A stretch of DNA of 42,650 nucleotides, taken from IMG/VR virus record IMGVR_UViG_3300021356_000043, positions 1 through 42,650 of that record, one strand, 5' to 3'. Under the pieces are notes generated by a model. That model was not told the origin of the DNA. It did no database searches and was given only the letters and a program-made list of their open reading frames with translations. This document shows positions 35,253-42,183 of the stretch, in pieces. Positions within the stretch are counted from its first letter, which is position 1; every line of letters starts with the position of its first letter. The stretch is from a virus. The position numbers were made by a program, and so were the translations under genes.

Positions 35253-35357
35253 ATGTTAGAAATAGATGAAGGTTTCTGGAATTATAAAATATGTGTTGAG
35301 TATGCAAGTAAAATAAATGGTGAAGCATATTGCATTCCAGTAGAAATAGGAAGATAA
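35253..35357 (+). CDS. 34-residue mini-gene before tape measure
   Basis: ATG at 35253 has a good ribosome site (GGAGA, 4 bases upstream) and runs to TAA at 35355-35357, one base before the tape-measure ATG. The product, starting 'MLEIDEGFWNYKICVEYA' and ending 'AYCIPVEIGR', has no recognised family. The tight coupling to the next start suggests that its translation may set the rate of tape-measure translation as much as make a protein. Confidence 0.6.
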   Translation: MLEIDEGFWNYKICVEYASKINGEAYCIPVEIGR

Positions 35358-35358
35358 A

Positions 35359-37089
35359 ATGGCAGAGGCAACTTTACGAGACCTTATAAAAGTTATGAAT
35401 GCAGATATGAAAGCATCTGCATCTGCTGACGAAAATCAAAAAAGAGCAACCTATGCAGTACGTGATGAAGTACAAAGGTTAACTACTCTATTCAATAAGT
35501 TCTTTCTTGCACAAAAGGCTGCAGAAGGTGACAAACTAGAAGCAGACAGGGAAAAGAGAAAAGTAAAAGACAATCAGCAACGTGCAATGGGTAGTGCGTC
35601 AAGTGGTGCTGGTGGTAAAGTTGGTGGAAGTTTAAAAGAACTTATTCAAGGTATGGGTGGTCTCACCAGTCTTGGAACAATCACCGCAGGACTTGCAGCA
35701 ACTACTGCGGCGCTGGCCGGTTTGCGTGGTTGGGAAATGAAAGCACTTTCGAATATAGATGAACTAGGGAAAGGATTGAAAAGTTTAATTCCTATATCTG
35801 TGGTAGATTCTTTGAAACAAGGTTTTGTAAATCAAAGAGCATCTATCTTAAGAATATTTGGATTTGATCCTGCATTAAAAGCATTTGGTGGTGCAGGTGA
35901 TGATGTAACTTTAAAAACCCCATTGTTAACACAAATCACTGATAGATTTAAAACTCTAAGATCAGAATTTATGTTGAAATATTTTGGTATAGGTGTAGAT
36001 GGTAAAGCGACAGTAAAAGTTACAGGGCCAGGCAAAGCGTTACTTCAGATCGAGGATGGATTTAAAAATATCATTGGCCCATTTAGAAGTTTGGGAAAAG
36101 GTATTGCGACATTCCTTGAGGGAACTGGTAAAGTATTTGTAGATTTCCTAGCACCATATATGAAAGGTGGTGCAAAATTATTTGGAACTTTATTTAAAAG
36201 AATTTTATGGCCAGTCGGTATCATTATGGATCTCTTTGCAGGAGTACAAGCATTCAGAGGTGAAGAAGGTAATTTTTATGATAAGACTGCAGCAGGTATC
36301 TCCACATCAATAGGTAGTTTTTTAGGTTCACCATTAGATCTATTAAAAGGCGCAATCGGTTGGATCACTAAAACAATCTTTGGATTAGAAACAAATGAAG
36401 ACGGAACTGTAAAAGAAGGACAAGGATTGCCTGGCGCATTCGTAAAAGTTCTAGAGGGATTAGATTTCAAAGAGACTATTACTGCAATAGTTAAAGCACC
36501 ATTTACTCTATTAAAAGGTGTGTTTAATTTTGCAACCAGTGCAGAGTACAGAGCAGAAGTTATAGAGGACGGTAAAGAAACAATTAGAGGTTGGGGTAGA
36601 CAATTTGTAGAATGGATTGGTAGCATTCTTCCTAGTATGGAAGGATTAAAACAATGGTTTACTGAAACTGCACAAAAATATTTACCCGAAGCAGTGTACA
36701 AAAGATTATTCAATGTCCCAGAACCAATGCAATCAGTTGATCTTGGGGTTCTTGATTTAGATGGTGATGGAAGACTTTCTGGAAAAGAAATTAGAAATTC
36801 ACGTGATCGCAATGATCCATTGAATGCAACCAGAGAACTTCTAAGAGAAAAACTTATGGCTGATGCAACTGCATCAGTTGGTGCTGCAGGAGCAGGTTAT
36901 GCAGTGGATGGACTTATGCAAAGAGGTATTGCTATTCCACAAAACCTAAGACTGCAAACTGGTGGTGATACTGGTGCAGGTGGTGCATTTATAGTACAAG
37001 GCGGCACTGATAATAGTAGCAGCACCGCCGTGTTAGAAAATGGTTCTATAGTTGTTCAAGACGTAGGTCTTGATGGTCAGTCAAACTAG
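35359..37089 (+). CDS. 29: Tape measure protein, gp29-type
   Basis: A 576-residue protein, close to T4 gp29 (590 residues), that would set tail length and sit inside the tube. The N-terminus is helical and charged (1-85). Hydrophobic segments follow: 'LTSLGTITAGLAATTAALAG' (about 98-117) and 'ILWPVGIIMDLFAGVQAF' (about 284-301). 'LKGAIGWITKTIFGL' lies between amphipathic helices typical of membrane-penetrating tape measures. Near residue 465 is an EF-hand-like loop 'DLDGDGRLSGKE'. It follows the gp26/extension pair, as in other tailed phages. Its stop overlaps the convergent gp32 stop. Confidence 0.82.
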   Translation: MAEATLRDLIKVMNADMKASASADENQKRATYAVRDEVQRLTTLFNKFFLAQKAAEGDKLEADREKRKVKDNQQRAMGSASSGAGGKVGGSLKELIQGMGGLTSLGTITAGLAATTAALAGLRGWEMKALSNIDELGKGLKSLIPISVVDSLKQGFVNQRASILRIFGFDPALKAFGGAGDDVTLKTPLLTQITDRFKTLRSEFMLKYFGIGVDGKATVKVTGPGKALLQIEDGFKNIIGPFRSLGKGIATFLEGTGKVFVDFLAPYMKGGAKLFGTLFKRILWPVGIIMDLFAGVQAFRGEEGNFYDKTAAGISTSIGSFLGSPLDLLKGAIGWITKTIFGLETNEDGTVKEGQGLPGAFVKVLEGLDFKETITAIVKAPFTLLKGVFNFATSAEYRAEVIEDGKETIRGWGRQFVEWIGSILPSMEGLKQWFTETAQKYLPEAVYKRLFNVPEPMQSVDLGVLDLDGDGRLSGKEIRNSRDRNDPLNATRELLREKLMADATASVGAAGAGYAVDGLMQRGIAIPQNLRLQTGGDTGAGGAFIVQGGTDNSSSTAVLENGSIVVQDVGLDGQSN

Positions 37090-37991
37090 TCTTCGTTTGC
37101 CAACTTTGCGAAGTATGACATTGTGTCATCATCTTCACTAGTGTCCTCTACCTGTTCTTTGGTAATAGGTGGTACAACTTCATATGTTGCAGGTTCATTC
37201 ATTTGAACTTCCTGCACCATGGTAGGTGCACCTGCAGATGCTTCCTCACCTAGAACACGCATCAACTTTGCTTTGAGTTCATCGTATGACTTGTAGTTCT
37301 TTGGATCGGTAAACTCACCGAGGTTATGTAGTTTTGAATAGAGATCTTCCAATCTGGAGTCATCTCCATCATAGAGTGCAGATGGTGTAGTAAACTCTGA
37401 CTTATCATAATTACGGTATCCTTCAACGTTTCGGATTTTCAATTTAAAGTCTGCGCCTTCCCACATATCAAATGGGTTGACAGGTTTTTCATCTGCAAAG
37501 TCTGGTTGCATTGCATCCATGATTTTCTCAAAGATCTTTTTACCAAACTTATACAACATTACTTTACCTTCATTAGAAGGGTTGCCTGGATCTGATACTA
37601 CCAGAACGTTTGCAACGTAATGTAATCTACGTTTCTGTCTACGTGCAGTTTCTTTATCTGCCTCGATACCAGAGTTCCATAGACGTGAGTTCAACTCACC
37701 GACTGGATCTGCTTGACCAATCGATGTTAGTGAGTTTTCGATATACCACTGACCAGTTGGGCCTTTGAACCCATGATCCCAATAACGAACCCAAGGTAGT
37801 TCAACACCTTCGGTTGCAGGAAGAAAACGTAAGACTGCATAACCATTCCCTGCCTTATCGACAGTTGGTTTCCAGATACGGTCATCACCGTAGTTCTTCT
37901 TTTCTGCAGGAGCACTCCCACCTGCAGCCTCTGCTGCTTGTACGAGTTTTGAGATTTGGTCGCGGTTGCGTTTTAGATTTTCGAATGACAT
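37086..37991 (-). CDS. 32: Single-stranded DNA-binding protein gp32
   Basis: A 301-residue homologue of T4 gp32 (301 residues). It has a basic N-terminus for cooperativity ('MSFENLKRNRDQISKLVQAA') and an OB-fold core with 'GYAVLRFLPATEGVELPWVR', 'NSRLWNSGIEADKETARRQK' and 'RRLHYVANVLVVSDP'. The C-terminus is acidic, for partner binding ('EDTSEDDDTMSYFAKLANED'). The protein contains no cysteine, so the zinc site of T4 gp32 (three Cys and one His) is absent. It is transcribed from a near-consensus promoter at 38029-38057 and perhaps also from the late box at 38061. Confidence 0.95.
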   Translation of the reverse strand: MSFENLKRNRDQISKLVQAAEAAGGSAPAEKKNYGDDRIWKPTVDKAGNGYAVLRFLPATEGVELPWVRYWDHGFKGPTGQWYIENSLTSIGQADPVGELNSRLWNSGIEADKETARRQKRRLHYVANVLVVSDPGNPSNEGKVMLYKFGKKIFEKIMDAMQPDFADEKPVNPFDMWEGADFKLKIRNVEGYRNYDKSEFTTPSALYDGDDSRLEDLYSKLHNLGEFTDPKNYKSYDELKAKLMRVLGEEASAGAPTMVQEVQMNEPATYEVVPPITKEQVEDTSEDDDTMSYFAKLANED

Positions 37992-38028
37992 CGTCTTGTC
38001 CTTATTTTACTGAAGTATTAACTGAAAT

Positions 38029-38057
38029 ATTATAACACATATGTACTGTATTGTAAA
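38029..38057 (-). promoter_or_regulatory. Strong sigma70-type promoter for gp32
   Basis: The minus strand has TTTACA (38052-38057), 17 bases, then TATAAT (38029-38034). The -10 is perfect and the -35 has one mismatch. The gp32 ATG follows about 40 bases downstream. Confidence 0.85.
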
Positions 38058-38060
38058 GTG

Positions 38061-38068
38061 TATTTATA
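38061..38068 (-). promoter_or_regulatory. Possible late promoter (TATAAATA) upstream of gp32
   Basis: An exact TATAAATA on the minus strand overlaps the gp33 stop and lies just upstream of the gp32 sigma70-like promoter. T4 gene 32 is also expressed late, so a second late start is plausible, but the overlap with coding sequence weakens the case. Confidence 0.5.
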
Positions 38069-38309
38069 CAAAAAGTGAAGAGTCAATTGCATTACCTCTT
38101 GGTAACAAATTCAACTCCATCGCTTCTGCTTCTAACTTGTCTCGAATAATTGGTGAGACAAATTTGCGAACATCCTCTGGTTCGATCTTGTTCTTTTCAC
38201 AAACCAGTAGGATGGCTTCCATATAACCAATAGATTTTTCAATGACTGTCTTTTCTATTAGTTTAGAAAATTTTGATTTAGATAAAAACTGTTCTTCTAT
38301 TTCTGACAT
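38064..38309 (-). CDS. 33: Late transcription co-activator gp33
   Basis: An 81-residue protein that matches the short marine form of T4 gp33 (112 residues). 'FSKLIEKTVIEKSIGYMEAI' is followed by 'NKIEPEDVRKFVSPIIRD' and 'KLEAEAMELNLLPRG'. In T4, gp33 links RNA polymerase (beta flap) to the sliding clamp gp45 for transcription from TATAAATA promoters, which are present in this window. It starts immediately after the stop of the upstream gene (TAGATG) with AGGAG in front, and lies next to gp32 as in T4-like phages. Confidence 0.82.
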   Translation of the reverse strand: MSEIEEQFLSKSKFSKLIEKTVIEKSIGYMEAILLVCEKNKIEPEDVRKFVSPIIRDKLEAEAMELNLLPRGNAIDSSLFV

Positions 38310-38762
38310 CTAATCTCCTTGTCCTAAGTAAACTGTTCCTATATCATTATAGAAAACTCCGTGGGATCTCTTTTCCATCCCTTCTGCATCATAGGCAGGT
38401 GCAACACACCGCCACTTGATTTTATGTTCCATCATTTCACCATAGAAATCGTCAACATAGTCACCACTTCGTAAATAGGTTTCTAGGTTTCGAATATATG
38501 CTTGGTGATTTGCAACACGTGATTCCGCACCTTTTTCTTTCCTTCGTAAGGATTGACGTGCAGATGATAACAACTCCTTCTGAGTTTTGATCCAACCTTG
38601 AACCTTTCGAAAGTAAAAAGGATCGTCCTCGCTTCGAGCGAGGACAGTTGGACAAATGTTTTTGTATTGAGGCGGATTCTCTCTCAATCTTTTCTCACGT
38701 GCCTTTGCAAGTCTCTCTGCTGCAGCAGCACGTTGTTCTGGTGACATCTTACGTTTTGCCAT
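38310..38762 (-). CDS. Conserved protein next to gp33, basic N-terminus
   Basis: A 150-residue protein starting 'MAKRKMSPEQRAAAAERLAK' and continuing with a highly basic helix, then 'PFYFRKVQGWIKTQKELL' and a second helix of lysines and arginines. The end is 'WRCVAPAYDAEGMEKRSHGV'. I associate this arrangement (basic helix, 'FRKVQGW') with marine T4-like phages in the gp33 neighbourhood. T4 has gp59 and DsbA near gene 32/33, but I see no signature of either. DNA or RNA binding is suggested by charge only. Confidence 0.7.
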   Translation of the reverse strand: MAKRKMSPEQRAAAAERLAKAREKRLRENPPQYKNICPTVLARSEDDPFYFRKVQGWIKTQKELLSSARQSLRRKEKGAESRVANHQAYIRNLETYLRSGDYVDDFYGEMMEHKIKWRCVAPAYDAEGMEKRSHGVFYNDIGTVYLGQGD

Positions 38763-38777
38763 ATTTATATGTCCTCT

Positions 38778-38939
38778 CTAATCACATAACCAAGAAAGTT
38801 GCATTTCAACTTCTTCTTCATATTTTGCCTTTCGTTCTTTCCACTTTTTCTGGATGTGTTCAAAGGCAGTGTACCACATCTGTGTACCTTCTAGACCATC
38901 GAGTTGTTCTAGGTCTTCACATATTTCAATTACGTCCAT
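38778..38939 (-). CDS. Small acidic/helical protein, 53 residues
   Basis: ATG at 38939 with a strong ribosome site (GAGAGGAG), TAG at 38778-38780. The product starts 'MDVIEICEDLEQLDGLEG', contains 'WYTAFEHIQKKWKERKAKYE' and ends 'SWLCD'. It is mostly one charged helix. A promoter-like pair sits just upstream (38961-38989). No family recognised. Confidence 0.65.
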   Translation of the reverse strand: MDVIEICEDLEQLDGLEGTQMWYTAFEHIQKKWKERKAKYEEEVEMQLSWLCD

Positions 38940-38960
38940 TACGAATCTCCTCTCAAGATA

Positions 38961-38989
38961 AGCTTACCACATTTTAAAACAAATGTCAA
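38961..38989 (-). promoter_or_regulatory. Sigma70-like promoter
   Basis: TTGACA (38984-38989), 17 bases, then TAAGCT (38961-38966) on the minus strand, about 22 bases before the 53-residue gene. The -35 overlaps the TGA stop of the upstream gene. The -10 is weak (three of six). Confidence 0.5.
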
Positions 38990-39417
38990 GCGGTACATAC
39001 GTACCCCTTGTTCCATTTGCCAACATTGATGTCGTTATACCAAGCAACGTCAAAGTAATCAGTCATGATGTCTGACTTGTTGTACCAACCAGTACCTTTA
39101 CCTGACATTGCAGCAATCAACTCTTTGAAGAAGTTTGCGATCTTGGTCTCACCAATATCTTCCATCCATCGTTCAACCCAATAAACATTGACCTGCATGT
39201 TGTCACCTACGTCATGGGCAGGTACGTCTCGCATCCTTGCATATTCATCATTGTGCTTTTGGAAAGCAGACATGAAGTCCAACTCACCAGATGCGATATT
39301 AACAACTAAACTAGAATGGTGTCGAACTGCGATAGAACCTTTCACACCATACTTTTTAAGAACCTCTTTGATTCCTACTGATAACTCTTTCTTTTTTTCT
39401 TGAGACATATATGCCAT
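38986..39417 (-). CDS. Conserved phage protein of unknown function
   Basis: A 143-residue protein: 'MAYMSQEKKKELSVGIKEVL', 'YGVKGSIAVRHHSSLVVNI', 'VNVYWVERWMEDI', then 'DIMTDYFDVAWYNDINVGKW'. I recognise this as a family widespread in phages and some bacterial genomes ('KYG.KG..AVR.HS', 'SD..TDYF...WY.D...G.W') without known function. It starts after AGAGAGGAAT and a sigma70-like promoter, so it is probably early and monocistronic or first in a pair. Confidence 0.75.
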   Translation of the reverse strand: MAYMSQEKKKELSVGIKEVLKKYGVKGSIAVRHHSSLVVNIASGELDFMSAFQKHNDEYARMRDVPAHDVGDNMQVNVYWVERWMEDIGETKIANFFKELIAAMSGKGTGWYNKSDIMTDYFDVAWYNDINVGKWNKGYVCTA

Positions 39418-39445
39418 TTGTAAATTCCTCTCTAATTACAAATAC

Positions 39446-39474
39446 AGTATTGCATAAAATGATTCGGATGTCAA
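39446..39474 (-). promoter_or_regulatory. Sigma70-like promoter
   Basis: TTGACA (39469-39474), 17 bases, then AATACT (39446-39451) on the minus strand, about 28 bases upstream of the 143-residue gene. A downstream ATTAGAGAGGAATTTACAA leader holds the ribosome site; near copies of this leader precede several other early genes here. Confidence 0.65.
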
Positions 39475-39503
39475 GCGAAAAATGCATTTTTTTTAATTTT
39501 TTT

Positions 39504-39580
39504 TGGCGATTGCGGAAGGACTCGAACCCTCAACCTGTTGATTAGAAGTCAACTGCTCTATCCAGTTGAGCTACGCAACC
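39504..39580 (-). tRNA. tRNA-Arg (anticodon UCU)
   Basis: A cloverleaf can be folded from the minus strand. The acceptor GGTTGCG pairs with CGCAATC (one G-U pair). The D-arm is around AGCTCAACTGGATAGAGC. The anticodon stem GTTGA/TCAAC encloses the loop CTTCTAA, giving anticodon TCT (UCU). The T-arm is AGGGTTCGAGTCCTT. Discriminator G and CCA are encoded. It reads AGA/AGG codons, common in AT-rich phage genes. The first base is shared with the stop codon of the gene before it (39580-39882). Confidence 0.95.
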
Positions 39581-39882
39581 TACTTTTTAATATAAAAATA
39601 TGCATCATCCATTCGAGTACCTTGGATATCTTTTAGTGCATTATCTAAAACAACATCCTCCAGATCTTTAAAATCCATATCAGTAGGTATTCGATCTCCA
39701 ATAGAATCATTTGCAATACCTCGTGCCAACTCCTGCACTTGTTCCAGTAAATGTTTACATGCATCGTGATCATAGTCTTCACGTGCGAGACTCGAATATT
39801 GATTTCGTACTCGGTGTGCTTTGACCGCAAGATCATGCATTGCGTTAATTCTTTCGATCAATTGTTCAATAGAATGGTTCAT
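39580..39882 (-). CDS. Small helical protein ending at tRNA
   Basis: A 100-residue protein rich in helix-forming residues: 'HSIEQLIERINAMHDLAVKA', 'DHDACKHLLEQVQELARGIA', ending 'DDAYFYIKK'. No family recognised. Its start overlaps the preceding gene by 4 bases and its stop TAG shares one base with the tRNA, so protein gene and tRNA appear to lie on one transcript that must be processed. Confidence 0.65.
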   Translation of the reverse strand: MNHSIEQLIERINAMHDLAVKAHRVRNQYSSLAREDYDHDACKHLLEQVQELARGIANDSIGDRIPTDMDFKDLEDVVLDNALKDIQGTRMDDAYFYIKK

Positions 39883-40211
39883 CTTCTCATACGTGCGATT
39901 GCTTTCGCATCCCTATCATTGGTTACTGGTACTGCATTACTTTTGTGCATAGTCGCAATACCCTTGATGAGATCTCCAGTATACTTCTGGGTCTCTTTCT
40001 TTGAACCGTTACTACAAATGACATCACTGGTTGGTACAGTCTCTCTACACTTGTACTCTGGTATCTCAGATCTCCACGTAGACTTTTTACCAGTCACCCC
40101 CATCTTTTTGAGAAATGCCTCGTGTTCGTCTTGTGCTTTCTTCCACCCTGCTTTTCTTTTTAATTTAGATTTTCCGTGGACTTGAACTCCACGTATCATA
40201 TGCATACTCAT
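39879..40211 (-). CDS. Basic conserved phage protein
   Basis: A 110-residue, lysine/arginine-rich protein: 'HGKSKLKRKAGWKKAQDEHE', 'PEYKCRETVPTSDVICSNG', 'KYTGDLIKGIATMHKSNAVP'. Two cysteines lie in the middle, near residues 55 and 66. A similar layout (basic start, 'G...RSEIP.Y', 'TGDLI.GI...HKSN.VPV') is one I have seen in T4-like phages without known function. It has its own promoter (40230-40258) and AGGAGGA ribosome site. Confidence 0.68.
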   Translation of the reverse strand: MSMHMIRGVQVHGKSKLKRKAGWKKAQDEHEAFLKKMGVTGKKSTWRSEIPEYKCRETVPTSDVICSNGSKKETQKYTGDLIKGIATMHKSNAVPVTNDRDAKAIARMRR

Positions 40212-40229
40212 TGATATCCTCCTAAAAAA

Positions 40230-40258
40230 AGTCTACCACAATAATATATAAAAGTCAA
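40230..40258 (-). promoter_or_regulatory. Sigma70-like promoter
   Basis: TTGACT (40253-40258), 17 bases, then TAGACT (40230-40235) on the minus strand, about 20 bases before the gene starting at 40211. The -35 contains the TGA stop codon of the preceding gene. Confidence 0.6.
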
Positions 40259-40470
40259 CCCCCAATGTAAGATTTGTCTGGTCTGAACCAATTCTTTTGG
40301 TGATGGATTCTACCTAACAATTCTTGAATCTCCATCATTTCTTTTTTTAGTTCTTCAGAGGTTTCTCCTTGAGCAATAGCAAGACCACGTCTACCTGCTT
40401 TTGCTCGTAGTGCTTGTTCAATGATCTCAATGTCTCTTATTGATAGATCGAACTTTTTATTTGGTTTCAT
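40255..40470 (-). CDS. Small conserved helical protein
   Basis: A 71-residue protein: 'FDLSIRDIEIIEQALRAKAG' then 'EELKKEMMEIQELLGRIHHQ' and 'KNWFRPDKSYIGG'. Two amphipathic helices and a basic end. The 'RDIE.IE.ALR' pattern occurs in small T4-like phage proteins of unknown role. Its start overlaps the previous gene stop by 4 bases. Confidence 0.65.
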   Translation of the reverse strand: MKPNKKFDLSIRDIEIIEQALRAKAGRRGLAIAQGETSEELKKEMMEIQELLGRIHHQKNWFRPDKSYIGG

Positions 40471-40739
40471 AATTGGTCAACTGTTTTTTGAAACACATCG
40501 AATGCTTCGTTTACACCTGTATATGCATTACTACTTAGACCCTCTAAATGTTTAGGGTTTACTACATACCCATCATCACACTTACCCCAAGTCCACCAAG
40601 TTTTATCAAACCCCTCATCATCTGGAATTAATTCTTTTAACAATACATAACCATTGTGATGATAAAAACCATCATACTCTAAAATACTTTCTCTCTCATC
40701 ATCAGATTGAAAGTTGATATTATATCCCTTCCAACTCAT
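40467..40739 (-). CDS. Small acidic protein, 90 residues
   Basis: Product 'MSWKGYNINFQSDDERESIL' with 'KTWWTWGKCDDGYVVNPKHL' and an end in 'VNEAFDVFQKTVDQL'. Rich in aromatic and acidic residues; no family recognised. ATG overlaps the stop of the preceding 47-residue gene (TAAATG region). Part of the small-gene operon. Confidence 0.6.
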   Translation of the reverse strand: MSWKGYNINFQSDDERESILEYDGFYHHNGYVLLKELIPDDEGFDKTWWTWGKCDDGYVVNPKHLEGLSSNAYTGVNEAFDVFQKTVDQL

Positions 40740-40879
40740 TTACCATCACCTCTCATCAATTCTTTTAACTTGTGTATTTCGTTTCTCAACAATGCGACTT
40801 CGTTTTGGAGCTGGATGATTTTATCATCCATTTCCATAACGTCTACTGATAGTCGATTAGTGCGTTCAATCCCAGTCAT
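40736..40879 (-). CDS. 47-residue leucine-zipper-like protein
   Basis: I choose the ATG at 40879 (GAGG eight bases upstream) rather than a far upstream ATG at 41011. The upstream part lies over another gene (40866-41105) and reads as non-protein. The product 'MTGIERTNRLSVDVMEM' plus 'IIQLQNEVALLRNEIHKLKE' is a clean heptad coiled coil, likely a small dimer. The start overlaps the end of the previous gene by 14 bases. Confidence 0.6.
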   Translation of the reverse strand: MTGIERTNRLSVDVMEMDDKIIQLQNEVALLRNEIHKLKELMRGDGK

Positions 40880-41105
40880 TATCGTACCTCGTTGTCTGTC
40901 GGAAAACATCACCATAATGTTCCTCTGCGTATTTAGATGCATCAGTCCAATGATTGATATTTTCCTGATTATAATATGGATCAAGAGACTTGGTCTCGGT
41001 TTTTCGGACACGTTGATTTCTGTTCAACTTCTTTGTGAACTTCTGAGCATGTTCTCGGATAACCGCGATACGTTCTGCTCGTGTCATGTCTTTTTCAATA
41101 TTCAT
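40866..41105 (-). CDS. Small basic protein, 79 residues
   Basis: Product 'MNIEKDMTRAERIAVIREHA' followed by 'KFTKKLNRNQRVRKTETKSL' and an acidic/aromatic end ('YGDVFRQTTRYDNDWD'). Arginine- and lysine-rich, no cysteine, no recognised family. It follows the 114-residue gene with a three-base gap. Confidence 0.6.
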   Translation of the reverse strand: MNIEKDMTRAERIAVIREHAQKFTKKLNRNQRVRKTETKSLDPYYNQENINHWTDASKYAEEHYGDVFRQTTRYDNDWD

Positions 41106-41107
41106 AA

Positions 41108-41452
41108 TTAATTCTCCACTCTATCATGTACTGGTAAAATTCCTGCGGTCATGCCTTCTGACCTAAATCGACTATCACTGGTTCCTGCATAGTTTCCACC
41201 TGCCATGAACCAACCTGGCGCACGTATCCAAATTTCTTCAACAGTGTCCCAAATTGCAGGAACTAGTTTTGGATATGGTCTACCCATTGGTCTGTCATCA
41301 ACTATCATAACTGGTGGACAATCTGGTTGAGGTTCGAAAGGCCCCGAAACGTTGACCACGTTCAATTTAGTAAACTTACCAGTGATGCCACCGTTTGAAC
41401 AATCGACATCACCAAATTCTGCATTACGATAAACTGAAATATTTAAACCCAT
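41108..41452 (-). CDS. Conserved phage protein 'MGLNISVYRN'
   Basis: A 114-residue protein starting 'MGLNISVYRNAEFGDVDCSN', with 'VSGPFEPQPDCPPVMIVDDR' and 'AGGNYAGTSDSRFRSEGMTA'. Starts of the form 'MGLdI..YRn' are common in small phage proteins of unknown function. The sequence is globular and beta-rich with two cysteines. ATG overlaps the preceding stop. Confidence 0.65.
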   Translation of the reverse strand: MGLNISVYRNAEFGDVDCSNGGITGKFTKLNVVNVSGPFEPQPDCPPVMIVDDRPMGRPYPKLVPAIWDTVEEIWIRAPGWFMAGGNYAGTSDSRFRSEGMTAGILPVHDRVEN

Positions 41453-41730
41453 TACGAAACCCTCTTTAGATTATAAGTTTTAGGAGTAGGGAAAACTAAA
41501 CCAAAATCCCTAATCATCATGTCTCTGATATGTTCACGATCAAGACTATCTCCAGAGAAACCTAGACTGTTTTCTTCGGAGTACATACCAACTTGGTTGA
41601 TGTACTTTTGTGTGGTTGTTAGAATTTGTGATGCTGTCGCACCCATATCATAAACACCACCTTTACTGTAGAAACTTTCCACATAAGCAACAAATTCTAC
41701 AATCTGATCTACAACTTTTTCTACACTCAT
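41452..41730 (-). CDS. Small helical protein, 92 residues
   Basis: Product 'MSVEKVVDQIVEFVAYVESF', 'ATASQILTTTQKYINQVGMY', 'DSLDREHIRDMMIRDFGLVF'. A helical protein without known domains. The 4-base overlap with the preceding gene and one-base overlap with the next place it in the same operon. Confidence 0.62.
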   Translation of the reverse strand: MSVEKVVDQIVEFVAYVESFYSKGGVYDMGATASQILTTTQKYINQVGMYSEENSLGFSGDSLDREHIRDMMIRDFGLVFPTPKTYNLKRVS

Positions 41731-41942
41731 TGAACTCTCTCCAATTTTACAAACGCATATACAGGAGTCTGGAACTCACTGTCAAACATACCAACTTCAT
41801 CAAACCCATAACAAACCATACCATCTTCTGGTGGTGTACCCTGTTCAAATACAGTCAAATCAAATCCTGTAGGGATAGTTCCCTCGTAGGTATCGATGTT
41901 GGGTATATCAATTGTTTCAACATTAAATTGCATAACGAACAA
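41727..41942 (-). CDS. Small acidic protein, 71 residues
   Basis: Product 'MFVMQFNVETIDIPNIDTYE', 'LTVFEQGTPPEDGMVCYGFD', ending 'TPVYAFVKLERVQ'. Mostly short beta strands, acidic. It is preceded by AGAGAGGATT, the ribosome-site leader shared with other genes here. No family recognised. Confidence 0.62.
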   Translation of the reverse strand: MFVMQFNVETIDIPNIDTYEGTIPTGFDLTVFEQGTPPEDGMVCYGFDEVGMFDSEFQTPVYAFVKLERVQ

Positions 41943-41949
41943 ATCCTCT

Positions 41950-42183
41950 CTAACTAATGTTCCACTTTAATTCTAATTTACCTTTTCTCAAACAATCGGC
42001 AATATGTTCGATGTGTCTGATTGCTGCTTCTTTCTCATCAGAAGCACCTTCTCTAAGATTGATTGCAGAGTTCTCAAGGTTTTCTGCCATCTGAAGTTCT
42101 GCTTCAGCAAAGTTCAACATGAACTGACCATCTATTTCAACAGTCATTTTCTTGTCTTTCCAATCTTGGTAAAAATACGCCAT
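41950..42183 (-). CDS. Small acidic helical protein, 77 residues
   Basis: Product 'MAYFYQDWKDKKMTVEIDGQ', then 'FAEAELQMAENLENSAINLR' and 'AAIRHIEHIADCLRKGKLEL'. An acidic helical bundle candidate without known domains. It starts at the stop of the 83-residue gene and is followed seven bases later by the 71-residue gene. Confidence 0.62.
   Translation of the reverse strand: MAYFYQDWKDKKMTVEIDGQFMLNFAEAELQMAENLENSAINLREGASDEKEAAIRHIEHIADCLRKGKLELKWNIS

Noticed and set aside
38762-38769. TATAAATA overlapping the start codon of the 150-residue gene
   Set aside because: Transcription would begin inside the gene, and the box is part of a short ATATTTATAT palindrome; likely chance.
39487-39504. 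T-run before the tRNA as a terminator
   Set aside because: All nearby genes are on the minus strand, where this is an A-run, and no strong hairpin precedes it.
40880-41011. Upstream extension of the 47-residue coiled-coil gene to an ATG at 41011
   Set aside because: It overlaps the better 79-residue gene for its whole length and reads as non-protein; the ATG at 40879 has the ribosome site.
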